Shown: one piece after another, positions 1 through 64,000 of the stretch
How the letters are laid out: each line of letters begins with the position of its first letter
Position numbering within the stretch: the stretch's first letter is position 1
Assembly: GCA_946811695.1 (NCBI GenBank)
Contig: OX328128.1
Location: forward strand, 31,935,415-31,999,414
Direction: 5' to 3'
Length of the DNA stretch: 64,000 nt
Source of the DNA: Gonocerus acuteangulatus
Taxonomy: Eukaryota; Arthropoda; Insecta; Hemiptera; Coreidae
Position numbers and translations under genes: made by a program
Notes under the pieces: model-generated
Databases searched by the model: none
Seen by the model: only the letters and a program-made list of their open reading frames with translations
Told to the model about the DNA's origin: nothing

Positions 1-319
1 GTAAATATCATAAGGAGGTAAATAAAATATTTACTGAATTTTAAAAAGGTCCACTTCTTCAATTTACAAATTTTACCAATGTTTTTAAAAAAAACAAAAC
101 ATTCAAAACATTTTTGGATAGTAGGAGTCAAAGGAATAACATAAATAAAAAATATATATATATTTAAAAATAATAATTACAATAATGGATTGTTGATGCT
201 TTTCAAGGATCTATGTAATTCTAAAATAAATCTGGATAATATAAAAGATGAGCTTGTGCAACGTCAAACTAAATGTTTTCCTTTCATCTGACATACAATA
301 TATCTTCAATGGAATTGCC

Positions 320-41990
<41,671 letters not shown>

Positions 41991-41999
41991 TGAAAGGTG

Positions 42000-42606
42000 G
42001 GAATCTGACAAGGTGAGTGCAAATGCAGTGTGTACAGAGAACAATGTCAAACACATCTGCTCTAATATAAACATACCCGCCGATTCTATTGTGAGATATT
42101 TGTCATGGAGTATTGCCGGACTATCGTTTTACCGAATCAAATTTTTTCAACTCACTTGATTTCCTTTCTCATATCACTTTAAGTACGAACAGTCTGAGTG
42201 GTAAACAACTGTAGTACACACAATGCACTTGAAAATATGATTTTGATGGGAAATAAAATTATTTTGTTATTAGATGGAGACTTTTGTCTTTATCAGTCGT
42301 TTATTTTCAATATGTTAGGAAGCCATTATTTTAAAATTATACATGCCTCTAATCTCTTTTATTAGGTGCTCTATATTTTTCACTTCATGAGAAACCTCTT
42401 CAAGAGCAAGCTATATAAATAAAATGAACATTTCCATCAACTCGTTTCATATTTTTTCTTTTCATAAATCAAATACACCACACCAAAGCCATTCTTATAA
42501 AAATGTCAGCATGTCCCACAAAATTTGGTCTGCTAAAGGCCCAGCCATGGATAATAGTAGACCCCAAATTATGTCAGTATTTTTAAGACTCTGTGATATA
42601 TAAATA
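42000..42606. other. Region upstream of the gene A start codon
   Basis: Should contain 5' UTR or promoter of gene A. No TATA box or initiator stands out in this AT-rich sequence. Confidence 0.3.
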
Positions 42607-43043
42607 TACAGCATGTTCCTCAAAAAAACTACCAAACTTCGGGAATTGTGCAGGTTGAAAACACAAAGAAAAAAGTCCTTTGGCGTATAGCTTGTTTTTG
42701 TTTCATTTTCGAGAAAACCTCAAAAAACTAAAACAAAATTGTCAAAAGGCATTCTTTCATAATGCCTATATAAAAATTATTAAAAGTATATGTCTCCCAG
42801 AGTGGGATGGACAATCCCTATGCTAAAAGAACTTCCTCCATGAACAACAACAGTTTATTAATGAGGAATGCGTGGAAAGACTCTACGTTAAATCGTGGGG
42901 TCAAAAAATGGGGACCTATTATTTCATTATTCCACACAAAATCAGTGCCATACTCACTCCTATATTTGGGGGAGAGGGGGGATTAAAGGAGATGGGGTGG
43001 GCGATAAAATCCCAAAGTTTGGCTGTTTTGGAGACATCCTGTA
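42607..43043. mobile_element. MITE with imperfect inverted ends
   Basis: The left end TACAGCATGTTCCTCAAAAA and the inverted right end TACAGGATGTCTCCAAAACA continue into a shared AACTTYGGGA block. The interior has a short transposase-like reading frame (NEECVERLYVKSWGQKMG) that I cannot place firmly. It is in the spacer upstream of gene A. Confidence 0.5.
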
Positions 43044-43398
43044 TGTATATATAAAGTAAATCGGTTGTTTCATTCATAGGATTGTGGAAAGATATATTAT
43101 TTTAATAAATAAATTAAGGACTGTTATCTGTGTAGTTATAGTCTGAGAAATATGTCCGCATTTTCAAAGTAGTTTAGTCATACTTTCCAGTCATAGTTTT
43201 AGCTCAATTTACATATAGTCATAGTTTTTGCTCAGTCAAAATTTAATCAGAATGTGTAGTATTGTCAATGATTTGTTAAGAACTATTAAACAACATTTAA
43301 CAATTATTATATTATCAGAACTTCCCCTAAAGATAAACTTGTCTTATGCAGACTCTAAATACCTTACTAAATTTACAAGCTATGAGCTTAAATTTGGG

Positions 43399-43680
43399 GG
43401 CTAGATTGGTTCAGAGGTCGAGTACTCGACTCATGTTCTGGAGGACCTGAGATTGAAACTCGAGCACACACTAAAGACTATCTTGTGGTGTTGCTGTTCG
43501 AGGGTCCAAGTCGGGGTCCCTCGGCTCACCCAGCCTTTAATGGGTACCTACAAAGGGAAAAACCAGGCGGTCTGAGAGTAGTACTGACCACACTATCTCT
43601 AAAGTGTGCCTTACTCTCAAAAATCAGATACCTCTGCAGTATCTACCCATCTGGGCCCATCAGCTTTGCCAATTTAACTT
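43399..43680 (+). mobile_element. tRNA-derived SINE, family C, in the intergenic spacer
   Basis: Plus-strand copy: the head GGGGGCTAGATTGGTTCAGA with a weak B box, then GGTCCAAGTCGGGGTCCCTC and the CAGATACCTCTGCAGTATCT tail region. The head is decayed. Confidence 0.65.
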
Positions 43681-44800
43681 TATGAGGGAAGGGAATAAAT
43701 AAGCTTCAGAAACTACTTAAATCTTTATTAAAAACCTCCTTAACTTAAATAAATCTTCTGGTACATTTAAAGATATAATTTAAAACATTTACTTATATCA
43801 CATCAGAGCGTTTTCTAATTCATAATATATCACAATAATAAGACACATTGAAAATACTTTACTGTACAAGTTATAATCAGAAGAGCCAATAAGTTGAATT
43901 ATTGAATGATTTAAAATTAATAACTAAATACAACTATTAATAAGTTGATTTGTTTCAAATTGTACTTTTTGAAAACTTATTAACTGTATAACAAAATATG
44001 TAAAAGTAACAGTAGGAACAAACCCTTTTGTTTGTGTTAGTAAAAAGCATTGCCTTAATACATAATCAGTCATTTTATATATCTTCTGATCCTCCATTTT
44101 TCAATATTTTCTTACATTTCGTGGCATGTATTCAATAAAACGTACCCCACATCATGATTTTTCAAGCAGTTTATTCAACAAAAAAAAATTGTTTTATTGT
44201 CTTTGTTTACCATCTATTCTGGAGCCATCCAACACAAGTTTTTAAAATTGTAAATAATTTAAAACCTAATTATTTTAAAGATTTGCTAATTCAAAATCTT
44301 TCTATCTGATCTATGGTTGTTAGGACACATCAAACATAATTTAAATATGATATTTGCTGAATGGGATTTTTGCAAAGTATTACATTAACACATTCAATGC
44401 TGCCGCCATCTTGGCTTACTACGTCTGCGGGTTAAGGAACTGAATGGGCCCGAGCTCCATACAGAACTCGCCGTCTCTGGGAAGGGGTGGGGAGAGCTCA
44501 GTAAGGGCCGCCACACACTATGAGGTAGACCGGACAGGTTCACCCGTCCGGTGCACCTGTCCGGTCTACCTCATAGTCTGTGGCGGAACTTTACTACCCC
44601 CACTCTACCCTTTCCGGCGACCTCACACCTGATGAAAATTCGATTATTTCCCCCTCACAGGCGAGTAGACCTCACGTGTGTGGGGGTTGTCAGGTGTACC
44701 TGATGAGGCCTCAGTTTTCTGCAACTCTGATTTGTGTTGATTTGTTTTACCGTTGTGGCCTTTTTATTTATTTATTTATGAAATCAGTTTAAAGTGTAAA

Positions 44801-45022
44801 ATGTGTCATAAAATTAACGAAGTTCTTAGTGATTTCATCAAAACTTATAAAAATGAACCATGTTTATGGAAAATAAAAGACGATGATTTTCACAATAGAA
44901 ATAAAAGGGATGCTGCATATCGCAAATTAGCATACAAACTGCAGAAAATATATCCAAATGCAAACGAGAGTATGGCTAAAAGTAAAATTAATAGTTTTCG
45001 ATCTAATATTCGAAAGGAGTAG
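44801..45022 (+). pseudogene. Harbinger MADF/Myb-like protein, truncated
   Basis: Starts MCHKINEVLSDFIKTYKNEP, then CLWKIKDDDFHNRNKRD and AAYRKLAYKLQKIYP: the MADF DNA-binding fold with its conserved Trp and Lys/Arg. It stops after RSNIRKE at the deletion join, so the C-terminal part is missing. Confidence 0.7.
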
Positions 45023-45350
45023 AGGAAAATTGACTCCTCAAGATTCTCAATGTAGCTGTTAGTTTTTCGTGTGGAGATATAGCGGCCCTCATTTGTGTAT
45101 ATTTCTTCTTAATGAAAGGAGATACAAGTGACAATAACTCTATGTAAGCTGATTCGTTCATGCACAGATAATTGCAATAATCTGTTGGTTCATCTCTTAA
45201 TTCGTTCAGCAGATTGATATGGGTGAATTTATTTCTTCTCTGCAACCATTCCTTACACCATTGTTTGCGTTTTTTTCGTTTGTTTTTACGTGTCTTAAAT
45301 ATTACTGCAAATAGAGAGAGATAAAGTAGATCATCTCCTGGAGGATCCAT
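45003..45350 (-). pseudogene. Harbinger transposase, N-terminal fragment
   Basis: From MDPPGDDLLYLSLF through KQWCKEWLQRRNKFTHINLL and RDEPTDYCNYLCMNESAYIE to ISPHEKLTATLR, the conserved region before the DDE domain. It then ends in foreign residues (ILRSQFSSTPFEY). No DDE residues remain. Confidence 0.75.
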
Positions 45351-45453
45351 GTTGAAGACTGACAAACCTGTCCGGACAAACCTGAACAGTGTGGGTCACA
45401 GGTAGACCGGACGGGTGGACCTGTCCGGTCTACCTCATAGTGTGTGGCCGGCA

Positions 45454-48400
45454 CAAGGTGCTCTCAGCCCAGCCGTCCAGGGGCCTGTACTGTTAAAACA
45501 GGCCAACTCCATATGAAACAGAATGCCATATCAACAACAATAATTCTCCCAAGCGAAGAAACCTCAACGTAATATACATATTGCGTTCAATCTAGATATG
45601 CAGACTTAGTCTTTCCTTTCCGATAACAGTAAAATTGCCTCTGATACACACAGGGAAGAGATTTTTAATAAAGTGGTTAAAAAATTGTGTTGTGTACCAC
45701 TGTTTGTTTGCCACATGCCCTGAAGTATAAAAAAATATTATAATCAGTCATTAAAACACAAATTCTTGTACTGCTATAATAATTTGTACTTAAAAATACA
45801 ATTTCATTGGCATTCAGAGATATAAATTAATTTATGATCTCGAGAATTCTTGCTAAGTGATTAGAACTAGGAGTACACATTTCTAAAAAACAACAATAAA
45901 ACAAATAAAGTACAACAAGAAAATATCCCTTCTTTTCTTTAGGAATGAGATTCATAAAGTCAAAATCATTTAAAATAGACTATTATGCAATTAGGAATAT
46001 TTTTATAAGTGTTTCTTAAACGAAAACAATAAAAGCTTGCTAACAATTTCAAAGGAACAGGACTTGCATTCTCGAATAAGCCAAGAATTAACTAACATGT
46101 AAAATGTAAATTTTACTTAGTAGTAAGTAGTACATGAAATCTTTTTATGTTACAGTATCATCTTTAGATTTAATAATACAAGAAAGAAGAAATACTTCAA
46201 CACTTAAACTGCCATGTTTATAAATTTGATACAATTTCATTCTACCATATCAAGTCAAACATATCAAGTAATAAGAGAGTGGATTACACAGGAAGGCCAA
46301 ATGCACCAATCTGATACAAAGGGGGAGAGTGAGCTTGTGATATTCGTAAATATAAACGAGATATTTGTTCCTGAGAGTGTCAGCCATTTCACTCTAGGAA
46401 TCACTTATTCAGTAATGCTCATGATGTTGGAGAAACAAGCGCAACCCTCCACTGTGCAACAAACAATTATACATTTTTTTCTTGTGAAGGAGTTAAGATG
46501 ACAGAAATTTACAGTTCAGTGATCAAACATTGTCAAGGAGGCGTGTGTTTTCTTGGCATATAGAATTGTTGGAAAGGCAGGAAATTATAGAAAATTAGCA
46601 ACACCATCCCCACTACTTGGATCAGCGAAACAGACAGAAAAAAATATGAGCGGTTTGACACATTCTTTAAGATGGATGAAACTATCAGAAATTGCAGGGC
46701 AGAGCAAACAAACTAAGGCTGTATATCCCTGCAAATACAAAAGCAGCCAATTCGAAAATTTCATCCTTTACTATGACTGTGATGTGACCACAGGCCACAT
46801 TCTGGAGCTCTAACAGTCTCCAAACTACACGACATGCTCTAGACTTAATTTAGTCCCTTACAGCCAAAAGACTCTGCAATTTCCATTTTTTTGGGGGCCA
46901 GATAAAGAAGCTCTTCAAGAGCGACCAATTAGAGATGACAAGGGCTTGGATGGATTTGTGTACAATTGGCTCCTGATGCAATCAGCTTCATTCTACAAAG
47001 CTACAATTAAAAAAAAAAACTTCCCTCACATTTGAGAAAATGTATTTCTAAAGCAAGGAAATAAATTACAATTGCCATTTGTTATTTAATATATTATTTT
47101 AAAAAAATATATAAAAAAATCTTCTTTATATTTAATTCATCCTAAAATAGAATTTTGATACTTTACTATTTGGAATACTTAGATGCTTCGAAAATTAAAT
47201 ACATTAATGGGCATACGTCAAAGCATGAGTGGCGTGTAAGGACCCACTTATCTATTGCGACATGGCAATTAAAATGTTAATTGTCTTGACTCCTTCAATG
47301 AAGAGAGACTTGGGCCTATTTATTTATTAAAAGTTTCAGAGACACATTAGGAAAAAACAAAACAAAATAGAGATTCTTCAACCTAAAACATAACATAAAT
47401 TGTTCAGTTCAATAAATTTGATAATTATTTTCGAAAATATTGTATAAACCTAAATTAATATTTGTTTGTTTTAATAATAATTAGACAATTATCTATCTGG
47501 AAACAAAAAAATATATATATATTTTTTTTCCAGTAGCAGATCATGGTATAAATTGCAGACATGATAAGATAGTGTGAATAAATGGAAGAATCACTCGATA
47601 AGTAACAAAATATTTTAAATTACTAACATAAATAGGCTCAAGAACTTTTAAAATGAAAAATTTGGTTACAAAAATTTCCAAACATAGTGATAAGCTAAAT
47701 TTTAGTAATGTATTGTGCATGAAATTCAAAATGAACAACAGACTGTGGCATAGAAATAACACTAATAACTAGGCTCTCTGATAATTATACAACATGGCAG
47801 ACAAACATAAATTTTGAATAAAACGTTTTTTTTTTTATTAAATATAAGAACTCTCAATTCATTAATTGAAATATATTTAAAAATATGACAAATCAATAAG
47901 AAACCTTACCCTTAATATTGGTAACAACCACCAAAAGGTTATATAACTATTCGTTGGTGCGACAATATAATTATTAAAGTTCGTTCTCTCTACTGAGTTA
48001 ATACTTAAGATTTTATTCCTAACCCTGCTTAATTCTCACCTCAGGTAACGAGAGATACGACAAATCTTTAAATAATTTGTACATTAGAAGTTAGAAGATC
48101 CATCTAAAATTAGAAATATTTGGTTAAAATCAAGGGTCATTTTTGGCGATTAAAAGACTTTGGTTCAAATAAAATTACATTTGTTCAACCTATCTAACTA
48201 TAAGCAGTAATTTTCTCTACTGGTTGAATGCATTAACAAAAAGCAGAGTCTGTCGACTCTAGGGACCCGCTAATAATGAGTTGTAAAGGAAATGAGTATG
48301 TGTTATATGGATTACTTACTCGGAATTTCCAGACTCATGGAAGTCATTCTGAAATGTCTCAACTTAAAATCATGATTTTTGGCATGAAAAATACTAGCAC

Positions 48401-50048
48401 TAAGCAGCTATATATTTAAAAAAAACATTCATTCGTACATAGATTCATAGGGAAAAAACTCAGCTTCTGGAAAAGGTTATAAAATTTAAAAATTTTATTA
48501 GATAAAACAAGGCACTTTTGGATGGTTTGGACAAATTTAGTGAGTGATTAATAGACGAAAGACATCTTTCTCATAGATTTAACAATTGAAGTCTTTAATT
48601 CTTTTGTTAAAAAAATAAATAAATAAATTACGTCACTTTTCACAAGTGTTTGTCGAGATATCATCATCATAGTTTGTAATTTTAAAGTATTAAAAAAATA
48701 TTAAATTGTTACCGTAAAAAACAAAATTGGACAAATGTATGCAGTTAGCATTTGGAAATTGACATAATAAAGCTGTTTAGGGCAGGTTTAATAACAAAAC
48801 CTACCACAGAATTCCATTTTACAACAACTTAACAAAATTATGCATTTTATAAAAGCTTTTGATTAAATAAAAATGGAATATTTTTTGATGTTGTAGTAAA
48901 TGTTTGCTAACAAGAGCATCTCAATAGCAAACGACTTTTATACTATAAGCTCTTTTTTGTGTTATTAAACAACGTATAATAAAATTTAATGTTTTCTATT
49001 TACTGGTCTATCGACAATTGATTAGAACATATAGATTCCATGATTTAGGTCTTAATTTTATTTTTTAATATTATATTTGTAAATTGACGGTGACAGGGAG
49101 AAATTCATATAAAAAGTTATGTTAATTTAGGTTACAAATAATAATTAAATTGTATATGAAATGATCCTTAAATATATGCTTTAGCTATATTTTGAGCAAG
49201 GAAGTGGACCCTTAAATAATTCTATTGTCCTCATGTTTTAGTTGTAATATTTAGATTTGACAAAGAGATTATAGGAAGTCAAGGACTATAAAAAAATTGA
49301 ATTTATTTAAAGACAACAAATTCAGACAATGCTCTAATCATTATTGCTTAGAATAATTAAATCATCAGGATTTTGACCCAGATCCTCTCCTTTTATTCTC
49401 AGGTTCCTAGCTAATAGGGCTTCACATCACAACAGGGCAAGTCAATTCATCCGAGGGAGTCAAGGTGTCAAACAGATCACCGATCATATTTTATTGAAAC
49501 CAGACAATGTTAATGCCATAAAACTATAACATTGTCTGGCTTCAGAAACGACTATGAATTGACTTTCCATGTTTTATATGGCCTAATTGGGAATATGCTC
49601 CAGAGAAAACGGCAGGATCTCTGTTCGAATCCCAACCTGGCAAGTTAATTTTTCTAAAACAATATTAATTTGAAATGTACAATATTTAATTTGGCCCTAT
49701 GTAAAAGAGTGTTCAATTTAAGAACTATTAATACTGGCTATATGGATGGAAAATGAATACACAAGTCTTGTAGATATGAGATAAATGTAAACTCCAACTT
49801 TTTTAAGCTCGAATTAGCCAAACCAAGCTACAGACCCTCTTCTTGTTCCAAATACTACTAACCATATACCCTATAATAATCACAGTTTATTACAATAAGT
49901 GGAAATTACTCAAAATTTTAAGTACATTGAGAATCCTCTGAATGCTCCATAAACTGTACTTTTTTCTAAAAAGCAGGACTAAAACTGTTTATCTAAGGTA
50001 CATTCTAAATATTTTTATAAGAACTGAGAGCAGGCATGTTGACTGCAG
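45454..50048. other. Spacer between the two genes, no gene recognised
   Basis: AT-rich and largely free of recognised repeats. It probably includes the 3' UTR of gene B at its right end. Two open frames near 46.2-46.8 kb on the plus strand have no recognisable content. Confidence 0.4.
49886..49891 (-). promoter_or_regulatory. Candidate poly(A) signal of gene B
   Basis: AATAAA on the minus strand about 160 nt past the gene B stop codon. In such AT-rich DNA the hexamer is common, so this is only a candidate. Confidence 0.25.
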
Positions 50049-63685
<13,637 letters not shown>

Positions 63686-64000
63686 CTATAAAAAAAAAAA
63701 AAACAAAGAAAAAAAAGTCAAACAATGTTTCGTATCAAGTTGATAGTTTAAGCCAATTGATAAACCACAACATCAGAATTTTTAAATATATCTTCTCTTC
63801 AACCTTTCTCACCTAGAATCAATTCTATTGGAGACTCCATTCCCTTTATCCCTAATGATCAAAATTTACTAAAGGGTATGACATAACTATGATTGATAAT
63901 ATAAAATCAAAATTTTTCAATGATCAAAAACTCTGTATCTGGTTGCATATGTTATATTATTTTTAAAAGGAAAAATGAAGAATTACGATCAGGGAATAGA
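63686..64000 (-). other. Gene B intron running off the window
   Basis: Follows (on the plus strand) the acceptor at 63686. No further FN3 exon is seen before the edge. Confidence 0.5.

Larger units (their letters stand above)
44508..45453. mobile_element. PIF/Harbinger deletion derivative
   Basis: Ends are inverted repeats with GCCACACACTATGAGGTAGA and a GC-rich hairpin (CCGGACAGGT...). It carries two converging truncated genes: a MADF-type protein (plus) and a transposase N-terminal part (minus). The two overlap at the centre (45003-45022), where the catalytic half is gone. The two-gene plan is that of PIF/Harbinger. Confidence 0.75.

Noticed and set aside
46214..46813. Two plus-strand frames of 86-95 residues
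   Set aside because: No recognisable domain, no splice partners and no conservation to judge from; left as part of the spacer.

Overview
This is a eukaryotic, strongly AT-rich window, most likely from an arthropod. The genes are split into 31+ small exons with GT/AG introns. They encode an R3-type receptor tyrosine phosphatase of the Ptp10D/Ptp4E kind. The introns are packed with mariner, Helitron, PIF/Harbinger, hAT-like and Jockey remnants, tRNA-derived SINEs and long (AT)n microsatellites. The species cannot be fixed from sequence alone.

The window holds one gene pair: two receptor-type protein tyrosine phosphatase paralogues in head-to-tail tandem, both on the minus strand. Gene A (41990 down to 320) is complete. 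I assembled 31 coding exons whose phases all join, 4614 nt in total (1537 codons plus stop): a signal peptide, about twelve fibronectin type III (FN3) domains, one membrane span, one PTP domain and a conserved acidic C-terminal tail. Gene B (63685 down to 50049, 5' part outside the window) is seen from the second-last FN3 domain to its stop codon. Its twelve visible exons match the last twelve of gene A exactly in order and phase and nearly in length. Gene B keeps all catalytic PTP motifs. Gene A keeps the Cys/Arg P-loop but has WPV instead of WPD, so the general-acid aspartate is lost.

Layout from left to right: gene A 3' exons (320-9920) with a Helitron (2080-4850) that carries a Jockey-type retrotransposon, and a DNA transposon with a Myb/SANT-like ORF (6.1-7.4 kb). 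A second Helitron (10.5-13.3 kb) and a nearly 1 kb hAT-like foldback nested in another inverted repeat (13.5-15.2 kb) follow. The gene A FN3 exons (15.6-39.98 kb) are interrupted by a mariner (20.15-21.42 kb), two foldbacks (21.9-22.35 and 24.54-25.22 kb), SINEs and MITEs. The gene A signal-peptide exon lies at 41.9 kb. The spacer (42-50 kb) has a MITE, a SINE and a deleted Harbinger carrying two truncated genes. Gene B runs from 50.05 kb to the right edge.

The pair looks like one conserved active phosphatase beside a divergent copy that may be catalytically weak or substrate-trapping, in a locus expanded by repeated nested insertion. All domain calls are by eye; no search was run.
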